Positions 52,683 to 62,009 of a stretch of DNA of 64,000 bases are shown here, one piece after another. Within the stretch, counting starts at the first letter, position 1; each line of letters begins with the position of its first letter. A model generated the notes under the pieces. It was given only the letters and a program-made list of their open reading frames with translations. It ran no database searches and was not told where the DNA came from. The translations under genes were made by a program, and so were the position numbers. The stretch comes from JADJPL01 sp040382095 (GTDB lineage Bacteria; Bacteroidota; Bacteroidia; Chitinophagales; Saprospiraceae): assembly GCA_040382095.1 (NCBI GenBank), contig JBEIGB010000009.1, forward strand, positions 1-64,000, given 5' to 3'.

Positions 52683-54374
52683 ATGATGTCACCTGATAAA
52701 GATGGACAATTAATCACCCTCCCGGAATACTTCCTGCATTGGGAAAAGACACAGCCCGATGCCCCTTTTCTGCGCCAGCCATCAGGTAGCCAGTGGAAAT
52801 CTGTTTCCTGGAGCGAAGCCGGCAAACAAATTCGCCAGATTACAGCGGCTATCCATACGCTCGGCCTGGAACCCGGGGAGAAAATCGGTATCGTATCCAA
52901 AAATTGTTACCACTGGATTATCGCCGACCTCGCCATCATGTTTGGTGGCTGGGTATCCGTACCTTTTTATCCCAACCTGAACGGCCGACAACTCGGCGAG
53001 GTCGTAAGGGCCGGGGATATTAAATTGCTTTTCGTCGGGAAACTCGACAACTGGCCGGAAATGAAAACCGGCCTCCCCCCGGACCTGCCGATCATCCGTT
53101 TTCCCCACTATGCCGGCAATAGTGTGGTCCAGGATGGCCTCGACTGGGACAATATCCTCCAGACCGCCTATCTCATCCCCGATCTCCCCCTGCCAAAACT
53201 CGACGATCTATGGACAATCCTCTTTACCTCGGGCACTACCGGCACGCCCAAAGGAGTTATGCTGGATTTCTCCGCCCCGGCCAAATTGATGGTTAACGAA
53301 CAACAACACAACACCCTGAATATTTTCGGAGGTAGCGACCATCGCTTTTTCTCCTACCTCCCCCTCAACCATATCGCCGAACGAATTATCGTGGAAGTCG
53401 CAGCGCTGATTACCGGTGGCAGTATTTCGTTTGCCGAAAGCCTCGACACGTTTGCCGAGAACCTACGCCAAACCCAGCCTACCCTTTTTATGGCCGTACC
53501 GCGTATATGGACAAAATTCCAAATGGGGATCCTCCAGCGGATGCCGGAAAAACGGTTGGCTACCTTGCTCAAGCTTCCCATCATTAAGGGGGTTATCAGT
53601 AAAAAAATCAAAAAAGGCCTCGGGCTGGATAAAGCCCGGATCATGCTCACCGGCGCAGCGCCAACACCCGATGCGCTGAAAAACTTTTTTGCTGCCCTGG
53701 GCATACAGCTACAGGAAGTTTATGGCATGACCGAAAATTGCGGCGGATGCACCCTCATGCCTGCCAATGGGATAAAAGCCGGTGTAGTTGGCAAGCCGCT
53801 GCCCAATGTAGAAATCCGTATCGCCCCCGAAAATGGCGAAGTACTCATGCGCGTACCCTGGATGATGCTCGGATATTATGGCGCCCCTGAAAAAACCGCT
53901 GATGTACTCCGCGATGGATGGCTCCATACCGGGGACCAGGGGGAGATCGATGCAGCGGGCTACCTGAAACTCACCGGCAGGGTATCGGATACCTTCAAAT
54001 CCGCCAAAGGTAAATATATCGTCCCCGCACCTATCGAATGGGGTTTCGCCGAAAATAAATATATTGAGCAGATTTGCGTTACCGGCCTCGCAATCCCGCA
54101 GCCCGTGGCGCTGGTCATCCTCTCCGAAGCAGCCCAAAAAGCACCCAGGGAAAGCGTAGAAACCGCGCTGCAGCAAAGCCTCGAAGCCGTCAATGCCGAT
54201 CTGTCCGGCTTCGAACGCCTGAAATCCCTGGTCGTCCTCCGGGAACCCTGGTCGGTAGAAAATGGTGTCCTTACGCCTACTATGAAAATACGAAGGGACG
54301 TCCTCGCTAAAAAATATGAAGCACAACTGCAGGAATGGTACGATCGCGATGAAACCATCATCTGGGAATCCTAA
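52683..54374 (+). CDS. AMP-dependent acyl-CoA synthetase (long-chain type)
   Basis: A 563-residue ANL-superfamily ligase. The P-loop-like LFTSGTTGTPKGVML is near residue 180, the YGMTEN motif near 347, LHTGDQGEID near 418 and the C-terminal catalytic Lys in PTMKIRRD near 535. The architecture and length resemble the bacterial long-chain FadD15-like group, which activates fatty acids to CoA thioesters via acyl-AMP. The SDR gene follows after 9 bp, so the two are tightly coupled. It probably activates an acid produced by the other enzymes of this run. Confidence 0.92.
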   Translation: MMSPDKDGQLITLPEYFLHWEKTQPDAPFLRQPSGSQWKSVSWSEAGKQIRQITAAIHTLGLEPGEKIGIVSKNCYHWIIADLAIMFGGWVSVPFYPNLNGRQLGEVVRAGDIKLLFVGKLDNWPEMKTGLPPDLPIIRFPHYAGNSVVQDGLDWDNILQTAYLIPDLPLPKLDDLWTILFTSGTTGTPKGVMLDFSAPAKLMVNEQQHNTLNIFGGSDHRFFSYLPLNHIAERIIVEVAALITGGSISFAESLDTFAENLRQTQPTLFMAVPRIWTKFQMGILQRMPEKRLATLLKLPIIKGVISKKIKKGLGLDKARIMLTGAAPTPDALKNFFAALGIQLQEVYGMTENCGGCTLMPANGIKAGVVGKPLPNVEIRIAPENGEVLMRVPWMMLGYYGAPEKTADVLRDGWLHTGDQGEIDAAGYLKLTGRVSDTFKSAKGKYIVPAPIEWGFAENKYIEQICVTGLAIPQPVALVILSEAAQKAPRESVETALQQSLEAVNADLSGFERLKSLVVLREPWSVENGVLTPTMKIRRDVLAKKYEAQLQEWYDRDETIIWES

Positions 54375-54383
54375 TATAGCAAT

Positions 54384-55205
54384 ATGAACAACTTAAGCAA
54401 CAAAGTCGCCGTCATCACAGGAGCTGGTTCCGGCATCGGAAAATCACTGGCAATACAGCTCGCAAGGGAAGGCGCCCGCCTTGCCCTCAATGATTGGAAC
54501 GCAGCCAACCTGCAACAGACCCTGGATGAGATAAAGGCCTCCGGCGGCAATGCCTGGGGAAAGTCCTTCGATGTGTCGCAACGCGATGAAGTACACCGCT
54601 TCGCCGAGGAAACCATCGAACATTTCGGACAGGTGGATATCGTGGTCAATAATGCCGGTATTACCCACGAACAGCGCCTGCTCGAACGCTGTGGATACGA
54701 AACATTCGAAAAAATCCTCGGCGTCAACTTATGGGGCGTTATCTACGGAACCAAAGCCTTCCTCCCCTATCTCAAACAACGGCCCGAAGCCTCCCTGGTT
54801 AATATCTCCAGCATCTTCGGGGTAATCGGCTACCCCAACCAAGGGGCCTATGTCACTTCCAAATTTGCTGTACGGGGGTTCACCGAGACCCTACGGGTAG
54901 AACTCGGCAATTCCCCGGTCACAGTGACCTGCGTCCATCCCGGAGGTATCCGTACAAATATCGTGCGGAACATTGAATCGGAAAACCGCTCTCAACTGGA
55001 CAAATTCGCCAAAATCTTTGAACGTATGGCCATTACCTCAGCCGACGCAGCCGCTGCCCAAATCGTCGAAGCTATACGTACAAAAAACAATCGCCTCGTT
55101 ATCGGATCCGATGCCCGGAAAATAGACTGGCTGGCGCGTCTCTTCCCCAAAGCTTACGAACGCTGGGTCTTTAAAGACCAGAATTTCGAAAAATTCAGCT
55201 CCTGA
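54384..55205 (+). CDS. short-chain dehydrogenase/reductase, canonical
   Basis: A 273-residue classical SDR. The cofactor motif GAGSGIG is at 13-19, NNAG at 89-92, catalytic Ser142/143 in NISSIFG, and Tyr156-x3-Lys160 in GAYVTSKFAVRGF. The C-terminus carries an extension (RLFPKAYERWVFKDQ) similar to SadH- and fatty-acyl-reductase-associated SDRs, which may bind a membrane or an acyl chain. Its place next to an acyl-CoA ligase and an aldehyde dehydrogenase suggests interconversion of a fatty alcohol, aldehyde or acyl-CoA. Confidence 0.9.
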   Translation: MNNLSNKVAVITGAGSGIGKSLAIQLAREGARLALNDWNAANLQQTLDEIKASGGNAWGKSFDVSQRDEVHRFAEETIEHFGQVDIVVNNAGITHEQRLLERCGYETFEKILGVNLWGVIYGTKAFLPYLKQRPEASLVNISSIFGVIGYPNQGAYVTSKFAVRGFTETLRVELGNSPVTVTCVHPGGIRTNIVRNIESENRSQLDKFAKIFERMAITSADAAAAQIVEAIRTKNNRLVIGSDARKIDWLARLFPKAYERWVFKDQNFEKFSS

Positions 55206-55271
55206 ACCTTCACCCCGCGCAATCGTTAAACATTATTTGATTTTCAGGCCTTCAATTATAAAACCTGTGCC

Positions 55272-56705
55272 ATGATCGAAACCAGCGCCTCCACTGCCAT
55301 AGAAGCAGAAGTTCAAAGCCTCTTTGAACTACAACATAAATATGCCTTCAAAGCCGCTGCCACCACTGCAGGCGAACGCATCGAAAACCTCAAACGCATA
55401 GAACGCTATCTGCTCGATGAATCAAAAATGCAAGGCCTTTTCGAGGCCATGCACAAAGACTTCAAAAAACCTGAGGCCGAAGTGCGCCTGACGGAAATCC
55501 TCGTCGTTATCCAGCACCTACGCCATACCCGCCGAAACCTCCGGCGCTGGATGCAACCCCATGCGGTAGGGCTCCCCCCCTTGCTCTTTGGCGTGGATTC
55601 CCATATCCGCTACGAACCCAAGGGGAATTGCCTCATCATTGCCCCCTGGAACTACCCTTTCAACCTGGCAATCTCCCCTTTGGTGGATGCAATCGCAGCA
55701 GGAAATACCGCGATAATCAAACCCTCGGAAATTTCCGCGCATACCTCCGCCTTTATCGCAAAAATGATCGGCGAGCTGTTCCCCCAGGAAGCAGTCGCTG
55801 TCGTACAAGGGGATGTAAAAACCGCTACGGCCTTGCTGGAACTCCCCTTCAACCATATCTTTTTCACGGGAAGCCCAGCAGTGGGTAAAATTGTAATGGC
55901 AGCCGCCGCAAAAAACCTGGCTTCGGTTACCCTGGAGCTCGGCGGCAAATCACCTGCAATCATTGACCAAAGCGCCGACCTCGCGAAACAGGCCTATCTC
56001 CTCGCATGGGGCAAATGCCTCAACAACGGCCAGACCTGTATCGCCCCGGATTATATTATGTTGCACCGCTCCCAACAGCGTGCGTTTACCGAAGCGTTCC
56101 GAAATGCCCTCACCAGGTTATACGGTACAGATGGGCCCGGCCGTTCGCCGGATTATGCCAGGATCAGCAGCCCCCGGCATTACCAGCGGCTGCGCAAGCT
56201 TTATGAAGATGCCCTCGCAAAAGGTGCCCGCGAAATCCTTGGTGGGGAATGGAGGGAAGCCGACCGCTTCGTTCCGCCTACTTTGCTCACCGACGTTACC
56301 GATGCAATGGAAATTACCCATGAAGAGATCTTCGGCCCAATACTGCCAGTCGTACTTTTTGACCACGCGCAGGAAATCGTCGAATCCGTGAACAAACAGC
56401 CCAAACCACTAACCCTGTATGTCGCCGCAAAAAACCAAAAATTTACCGATTATATCCTGAACAATACCTCCTCGGGAAGTGCCGTGGTCAATGATTACCT
56501 CCTCGGCTTCAGCAATCCTGAAATGGGTTTTGGCGGAATTAACAACAGTGGTATCGGCAGGTATATGGGCTTTGAAGGGTTTAAAGAATTTTCTAACCCG
56601 AAAGCGATCGTGAAAAGGAAATTCCTCGATTTTAGCATTATTTTTCCGCCTTATTCCAAAAAAGTGGTCAGCCTGCTCAAAATCATGAGTAAATGGGGGG
56701 TGTAA
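55272..56705 (+). CDS. aldehyde dehydrogenase, class 3-like (fatty aldehyde type)
   Basis: A 477-residue ALDH. The active-site residues are visible: Asn126 in APWNYPF, Glu222 in LELGGKSPAI and Cys256 in NNGQTCIAPDY. The short length, the APWNYPF motif and the basic/hydrophobic C-terminal tail (KKVVSLLKIMSKW) fit class 3 ALDHs, which oxidise medium- and long-chain aldehydes, some being membrane-associated. It ends the five-gene lipid-type run. The acid product could be taken by the acyl-CoA ligase upstream. Confidence 0.92.
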   Translation: MIETSASTAIEAEVQSLFELQHKYAFKAAATTAGERIENLKRIERYLLDESKMQGLFEAMHKDFKKPEAEVRLTEILVVIQHLRHTRRNLRRWMQPHAVGLPPLLFGVDSHIRYEPKGNCLIIAPWNYPFNLAISPLVDAIAAGNTAIIKPSEISAHTSAFIAKMIGELFPQEAVAVVQGDVKTATALLELPFNHIFFTGSPAVGKIVMAAAAKNLASVTLELGGKSPAIIDQSADLAKQAYLLAWGKCLNNGQTCIAPDYIMLHRSQQRAFTEAFRNALTRLYGTDGPGRSPDYARISSPRHYQRLRKLYEDALAKGAREILGGEWREADRFVPPTLLTDVTDAMEITHEEIFGPILPVVLFDHAQEIVESVNKQPKPLTLYVAAKNQKFTDYILNNTSSGSAVVNDYLLGFSNPEMGFGGINNSGIGRYMGFEGFKEFSNPKAIVKRKFLDFSIIFPPYSKKVVSLLKIMSKWGV

Positions 56706-56768
56706 TCCGCTGAGGTAAAAAAACAAAGGTTTTTTCAACGTGCTGCCCGCTCCGTCAAAATCCAGGTT

Positions 56769-57068
56769 ATGTATATTTTACTTGTGAGTATCGTCATTGG
56801 CCTGTTTGTGGCTATGCTTTTTTTGAACGTGTATTTCCGCGTTAAGGTACTCCAATCCTATAAAATCCTGGTGCGCAACCGCATCAATTTCGGTGCGGTA
56901 CATATTTTTAACAAAAGCCGCAGGGAAAAGGAAATATTGCCGCACTACCCTGGTTTTCGCCAGGAAATCGAAACCTTTTGCAACCATCTGAGGTATTCCA
57001 TACGTATGGCCACGGTATTGATTGCATTGATTACGCTTTTCGGTGCAGTGCTCATGTATTTCCGCTAA
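56769..57068 (+). CDS. small two-helix membrane protein of unknown function
   Basis: 99 residues. N-terminal helix 1-23 (YILLVSIVIGLFVAMLFLNVYF), a basic central loop (KVLQSYKILVRNRINF, KSRREKEILPHY) and a C-terminal helix about 80-97 (MATVLIALITLFGAVLMYF). I do not recognise the family. Codon use resembles the neighbouring genes, and the plausible membrane topology supports a real gene. It lies 63 bp after the aldehyde dehydrogenase on the same strand. Confidence 0.6.
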   Translation: MYILLVSIVIGLFVAMLFLNVYFRVKVLQSYKILVRNRINFGAVHIFNKSRREKEILPHYPGFRQEIETFCNHLRYSIRMATVLIALITLFGAVLMYFR

Positions 57069-57192
57069 TACTCCCGGCCACTGACGCTGTTGGAGAAATC
57101 AGGGGAATACGGGCTGCCCCTGGCCTGAAACAGACTTGTTGCGACAGGGTTCCGTCCGGACGCAGCCTGAAAGAACTTCCAAATTTACTGCC

Positions 57193-58194
57193 ATGCTCAA
57201 TATCGGCGTATTAGGTGCAGGGCATTTGGGGAAAATCCACCTCAAATGTATTCAACTTGCCGACCGGCACTACCGGCTGAAAGGTTTCTTCGATCCCGAT
57301 CCGGAGATCGCGTCAAAGGTATCGGCTACGCTCGGAATACCATCCTTCCCCTCTGCAGAAGCACTGATCGAGGTAGTGGACGTCGTGGATATCGTCACCC
57401 CGACCATTACCCATTTCCATCTCGCAAAACAGGCAATCCTTCAACATAAACATGTCTTTATCGAAAAACCGCTGACGCACACCCTCGAGGAAGCAGAAGC
57501 ATTGATCCGCCTCAGCATGGAACATGGAGTGAAAGTCCAGGTCGGCCACGTCGAGCGATTTAACCCCGCGTTGCTTGCGCTGGGCAATATGCGGCTCGAA
57601 CCAATGTTCATCGAAGCACACCGGCTCGCGACGTTCAACCCAAGAGGCACCGATGTTTCTGTGGTACTGGATTTGATGATCCACGATCTCGATATCGTTT
57701 TGAGTATGGTGGGCTCCCCGGTAAGCCGGGTTGATGCCAGCGGTGTTGCGGTAGTAAGCGAAACCCCGGATATCGCCAGCGCACGAATCGAGTTTGAGAA
57801 TGGCTGTACTGCCAACCTTACCGCCAGCAGGATTTCCATGAAGCAGATGCGTAAAGTGCGCCTGTTTCAACGCGATGCCTATATCAGCCTCGACTTCCTG
57901 GACAAAACCGCCCAGGTCATCCGCCTGGATGATAACTGCGGTACTTTACCCGAAAACCCACCCCCCTTGGAATTCCCTACGCCAAAAGGCATCAAATACC
58001 TGCATATTGATAATCCCGGGATCTCCGCCGGTAATGCCATCCAAATGGAACTCGAGACCTTTGCCGATAGTATCCTGCACGGTGAACGCCCAAAAGTGGA
58101 TATTCAGGATGGGTATATGGCCCTGAAATTGGCTTACCGGATTATCGGAAGTATCGAGTCGAAACTTAACAAGAATCAGGAGCTATCCGCGTGA
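57193..58194 (+). CDS. Gfo/Idh/MocA-family oxidoreductase, cytosolic
   Basis: 333 residues from ATG 57193 (MLNIGVLGAGHLGKIHL); the frame begins earlier, but the Rossmann motif dictates this start. GAGHLG is at 8-13, the EKPL motif near residue 94 (FIEKPLTHTLEEA), and HVERFNPA near 117. There is no Tat or Sec signal, unlike the two paralogues in the uronate locus. This subgroup is common next to cell-envelope sugar genes in Bacteroidota, and a sugar transferase lies two genes downstream. The stop codon overlaps the next start by one base. Substrate unknown. Confidence 0.88.
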   Translation: MLNIGVLGAGHLGKIHLKCIQLADRHYRLKGFFDPDPEIASKVSATLGIPSFPSAEALIEVVDVVDIVTPTITHFHLAKQAILQHKHVFIEKPLTHTLEEAEALIRLSMEHGVKVQVGHVERFNPALLALGNMRLEPMFIEAHRLATFNPRGTDVSVVLDLMIHDLDIVLSMVGSPVSRVDASGVAVVSETPDIASARIEFENGCTANLTASRISMKQMRKVRLFQRDAYISLDFLDKTAQVIRLDDNCGTLPENPPPLEFPTPKGIKYLHIDNPGISAGNAIQMELETFADSILHGERPKVDIQDGYMALKLAYRIIGSIESKLNKNQELSA

Positions 58195-59102
58195 TGAAAT
58201 GCCTGCAAATGATCATAACGAAGGTGCCAATAGCCGTAGCAGTCCTAGCCTGCCTGATTCTCCTCCATTCCTGTACCTGGATTGATCCGCCTGATCCCGC
58301 CCCGGCCTGGCTGCGCATCAGACCGTTTTCCCTGGCAACCGATCCGCGTTCCCAGGGCAGCGCCTCCTCAAATATTACCGAAGCATGGGTACAGATCAAC
58401 GGCACTTTCCTCGGTGCCTATACCCTCCCCGCCACTGTGCCCATCCTCGATACCGGCAACCTCGAAATCAATATCAGCCCGGGGATCAGGGAAAACGGTA
58501 TCTCTACCACACCAGACATCTACCCCTTTTACCAGGAAATCAATATCCGCAAAAATCTCCCTGCAGGTGAAACCCTCGATATCGAGCCCCGCATCGCTTA
58601 TCGGAGCAATGTGCGGTTCCCCCTCCTGGAAGGCTTCGAAAATGACGGCCATGCCTTTCAGCTCCTGGTGAAAGGAAATGAAAGTAACCGCATACGAATC
58701 AGCAGAGATAATCCGTTTGAAGGTTCGGGAAGTGGGGTCATCGAACTCAATACCCAAAACCCTGAAGTCGCTTTGGCTACGACCTCAAAATATTCGGGAC
58801 TGACCGCCAAAGGTGCCTTCGTATTCCTTGAAATGGATTATCAATCCGATGTGCCGGTCGTTTTCGGGGTAATTGCCACCAACAAGGCCTCCGGAGTATC
58901 CAATGTCCGGTTCATCAGTGGCTTTAACCCAGGTCTAGCCTGGAAAAAAATATATTTTAACTTTTCCCCGGAAACTTCAGGCAGCGTTTCCGAAGATTAC
59001 CAGGTCATACTAAGAGCAGCAATACCTATAAATACAGATGGTACACTATCCAGAACAAATGCGCGGGTCAGGCTGGACAATATCAAATTGGTCCACTTCT
59101 AA
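58194..59102 (+). CDS. lipoprotein of unknown function
   Basis: 302 residues from ATG 58194; a GTG at 58191 gives one more residue. The signal peptide ends with lipobox LLHSC (Cys near 27). Beta-strand-rich segments follow, including LLEGFEND-type and VVFGVIATNKASGVSNVRF, resembling carbohydrate-binding or jelly-roll folds, but I cannot assign a family. The start overlaps the stop of the oxidoreductase gene by one base, and the 3' end overlaps the sugar transferase frame, so the three genes look translationally coupled. It is likely anchored in the outer membrane. Confidence 0.8.
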   Translation: MKCLQMIITKVPIAVAVLACLILLHSCTWIDPPDPAPAWLRIRPFSLATDPRSQGSASSNITEAWVQINGTFLGAYTLPATVPILDTGNLEINISPGIRENGISTTPDIYPFYQEINIRKNLPAGETLDIEPRIAYRSNVRFPLLEGFENDGHAFQLLVKGNESNRIRISRDNPFEGSGSGVIELNTQNPEVALATTSKYSGLTAKGAFVFLEMDYQSDVPVVFGVIATNKASGVSNVRFISGFNPGLAWKKIYFNFSPETSGSVSEDYQVILRAAIPINTDGTLSRTNARVRLDNIKLVHF

Positions 59103-60549
59103 CCTGCTGACCCAAAATCAACCCAAAAATACCGCCCGGCGCCGCCAAATCCATACCCTGGCCTACAAAACAGCAGATTTTTGCGCCGCAGCGCTCGCCT
59201 GGCTGATATTCTTCATTTTCCGCGCCGGTCTTGAAGGTCAAACAGCAGTCCAGCAAGTCCTGAAAGACCCTAACCTATGGTACGGCCTGGCAATTGTGCC
59301 GTCAGGGTGGCTGCTTTTTTATTCCCTCTTCGACCAATACCGGGATATCTACCGCCTTTCGCGCACCGCGACGTTCGCACGTACCTTCTTCCTGAGCTTT
59401 TTCGGTGTTACCGCCCTCTTCTTTATCCTTATCCTGGATGACCTGGTAGCAGACTACACCTACTATTATATTGCCTTCGCCGCCCTGTTCACGCTCCACT
59501 TCCTGCTTACCGCCGGAGTGCGTACCCTCCTCCTCACCCGCGCACACCGACGTCTGCAAAGCGGCAGCATCGGTTTCAATACCCTGGTCATTGGCGGCAA
59601 CCAAAACGCGGTCGAGCTGTACAAAGAAGTCTTACGACAACCCCAAAACCCCGGCTATCACTTCATCGGATTTATTGATTCCAATGGCTACAGCACCAAC
59701 GAACTCCGGCAGTTTCTCCCCTGTCTGGGCAAAATAGACCAATTGTCTGCCGTAGTACGCAAATACCAGGTCGAAGAGGTCATTGTCGCAGTCGAAACCA
59801 GCGAACATAACAAACTCAAAGGTATCCTCAATACCCTTTTCGATTTTGACCGGCAGGTACATATCAATATTATCCCCGATATGTATGATATTCTCCTTGG
59901 GAGCGTAAAAATGAACCAGGTCTTTGGTGAAGCTTTGATCCAAATCCGTCAGGACCTCCTCCCGGCATGGCAATCTGTTGCCAAACGCTTTTTCGATGTC
60001 GCCTTTTCTTCTGTTGCATTGATACTCCTGGCCCCGTTATATGCCTATACCGCCCTGATGGTGCGGTTATCCTCGCCTGGGCCTGTTTTTTTCTGTCAGG
60101 AAAGAATTGGTAGAAATGGCCGCCCGTTCCAAATCTATAAATTCCGCTCCATGTATGTTGATGCCGAACATGCCGGCCCTCAGCTCTCAAAGGATGGGGA
60201 TGAACGCTGTACACCATGGGGCGCACTTATGCGCAAATCGCGTCTCGATGAACTGCCCCAGTTTTGGAATGTGCTGAAGGGGGATATGTCGGTAGTCGGC
60301 CCACGGCCCGAGCGTCAATTCTATATTGATCAGATCGTGGAGAAGGCACCGCATTACCGCCACTTGCTCAAAGTTAGGCCGGGGATTACTTCCTGGGGCC
60401 AGGTGAAATATGGATATGCCTCTAATGTGGATCAGATGATCCAGCGGCTGAAGTTTGACATCCTGTATATTGAAAATATGTCGCTTGCCCTGGATTTCAA
60501 AATTATGTTCTATACCGGATGGGTCATCCTGCAAGGTAAAGGCAAGTGA
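59038..60549 (+). CDS. polyprenyl-phosphate sugar phosphotransferase (WcaJ-like)
   Basis: Up to 503 residues. Four to five membrane helices (about 43-165) precede a CoA-binding-like Rossmann domain (about 180-290, TLVIGGNQNAVEL ... IVAVETSEHNKLKGIL). A further hydrophobic segment and the bacterial sugar-transferase domain follow (about 315-503, KRFFDV, KFRSMYVDAE, RKSRLDELPQFWNVLKGDMS and GPRPER). It transfers a sugar-1-phosphate to undecaprenyl phosphate to start a surface polysaccharide. The ATG at 59038 overlaps the lipoprotein gene by 65 bp; ATG 59059 is an alternative. No other polysaccharide genes follow, as metK is convergent. Confidence 0.9.
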   Translation: MVHYPEQMRGSGWTISNWSTSNLLTQNQPKNTARRRQIHTLAYKTADFCAAALAWLIFFIFRAGLEGQTAVQQVLKDPNLWYGLAIVPSGWLLFYSLFDQYRDIYRLSRTATFARTFFLSFFGVTALFFILILDDLVADYTYYYIAFAALFTLHFLLTAGVRTLLLTRAHRRLQSGSIGFNTLVIGGNQNAVELYKEVLRQPQNPGYHFIGFIDSNGYSTNELRQFLPCLGKIDQLSAVVRKYQVEEVIVAVETSEHNKLKGILNTLFDFDRQVHINIIPDMYDILLGSVKMNQVFGEALIQIRQDLLPAWQSVAKRFFDVAFSSVALILLAPLYAYTALMVRLSSPGPVFFCQERIGRNGRPFQIYKFRSMYVDAEHAGPQLSKDGDERCTPWGALMRKSRLDELPQFWNVLKGDMSVVGPRPERQFYIDQIVEKAPHYRHLLKVRPGITSWGQVKYGYASNVDQMIQRLKFDILYIENMSLALDFKIMFYTGWVILQGKGK

Positions 60550-60579
60550 CCCATCCAGTCTGTATGCTCGACACGATTT

Positions 60580-61839
60580 TCACCCAATACCGAAAGCGGC
60601 TTTAACCTGATCAACGTAATCCAGTTTCTCCCAGGTGAACGTTTCTACTTCTTTACGCATATATGTGCCCGAGCCATCCCGAAGTTCAATGGTCTTAATT
60701 TCAGGCGCCCTGCCCATGTGCCCGTAGGCAGCTGTATCTGAATATATCGGGTTGCGCAGTTTCAGGCGTTGTTCGATTGCAAAAGGACGCATATCGAAAA
60801 TGCTATCCACCTTCTTTGCAATTTCTCCGTCAGAAAAAGGGACCTTTGAAGAACCATAGGTGTTGATATAGATATTGGTGGGACGTGCGATACCAATCGC
60901 ATAAGATACCTGTACCAGTACCTCTCCGCAAACACCCGCCGCTACCAGGTTTTTGGCGATATGACGGGTAGCATACGCCGCCGAACGGTCAACTTTTGAA
61001 GGATCTTTGCCGGAGAATGCGCCGCCACCGTGTGCGCCCTTTCCACCATAAGTATCCACAATGATTTTCCTGCCGGTCAGGCCCGTATCCCCATGGGGGC
61101 CACCAATTACAAATTTACCTGTGGGGTTGACGTGATAGGTAATATCATCGGTGAACAGGGCCTGCAGGTGCGCGGGAAGTTTCTCTTTTAGCCGGGGAAT
61201 CAGGATGTTGATAATATCCTGACGGATGCGGTGCAGCATGCGGTCATCACTCGCAAAGTCATCGTGCTGGGTAGAAACGACGATGGTATCAATACGCACA
61301 GGCTTATGATCGTCTGCGTATTCGATGGTCACCTGGGATTTTGCATCCGGACGGAGATAGGGCATTAAATCCGCATGGTTCTTGCGGATATCTGCCAGCT
61401 CCCAAAGGATGCGGTGGGCCAGATCCAGTGCAAGCGGCATATAATTTTCAGTTTCAACTGTCGCATATCCAAACATCATCCCCTGATCACCCGCTCCCTG
61501 ATCTTCAGGATTTTCGCGCTCTACCCCTTGATTGATATCAGGGGATTGCTCGTGGATTGCAGAAAGGATACCGCAGGAATTTGCCTCAAACATATATTCG
61601 GACTTGGTATAGCCGATCCTGCGGATGACATCGCGGGCGATTTGCTGTACGTCGAGGTAGGTCTTTGACTTGACTTCCCCGGCAAGCATCACCTGCCCTG
61701 TCGTGACCAGGGTTTCGCAAGCCACTTTGGCACTCGGGTCGAATGCCAGAAAATGATCTACCAGCGCATCCGAAATTTGATCGGCGATTTTGTCCGGATG
61801 CCCTTCGGATACGGACTCTGAAGTAAATAAATATGCCAT
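60580..61839 (-). CDS. metK: S-adenosylmethionine synthase
   Basis: Start at 61839 (MAYLFTSESVSEGHPDK), giving 419 residues; the frame extends upstream without homology. Signature motifs are GHPDKIADQISDALVD (about 14-29), GAGDQGMMFGYA (about 120) and GGGAFSGKDPSKVDRSAAY (about 270-288). It makes S-adenosylmethionine from methionine and ATP, as a tetramer. A -7 box 38 bp upstream leaves a leader of about 30 nt, too short for a SAM riboswitch. Confidence 0.97.
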   Translation of the reverse strand: MAYLFTSESVSEGHPDKIADQISDALVDHFLAFDPSAKVACETLVTTGQVMLAGEVKSKTYLDVQQIARDVIRRIGYTKSEYMFEANSCGILSAIHEQSPDINQGVERENPEDQGAGDQGMMFGYATVETENYMPLALDLAHRILWELADIRKNHADLMPYLRPDAKSQVTIEYADDHKPVRIDTIVVSTQHDDFASDDRMLHRIRQDIINILIPRLKEKLPAHLQALFTDDITYHVNPTGKFVIGGPHGDTGLTGRKIIVDTYGGKGAHGGGAFSGKDPSKVDRSAAYATRHIAKNLVAAGVCGEVLVQVSYAIGIARPTNIYINTYGSSKVPFSDGEIAKKVDSIFDMRPFAIEQRLKLRNPIYSDTAAYGHMGRAPEIKTIELRDGSGTYMRKEVETFTWEKLDYVDQVKAAFGIG

Positions 61840-61876
61840 TGCACAATATTTTTTGGATGAAAAGCGAAATGCGCTA

Positions 61877-61884
61877 CAAAAATA
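61877..61884 (-). promoter_or_regulatory. metK -7 box
   Basis: TATTTTTG on the minus strand, an exact TAnnTTTG match ending 37 bp before the metK ATG. No TTTG is seen at the expected -33 distance. Confidence 0.5.
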
Positions 61885-62009
61885 GTATTTACCCGGGACT
61901 ATACCACGCAGGATTGCCAGCCACTTGAAAATAGACTTTGCCAGGCCCGGGTCATATCCCAATCAGAAATAGCATTTCCTTCAGGCTGGGCCGACCCATT
62001 ACTGCGCGT

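Noticed and set aside
61840..62009. Possible SAM riboswitch upstream of metK
   Set aside because: The -7 box leaves a leader of about 30 nt, and no conserved aptamer-like stems were seen.
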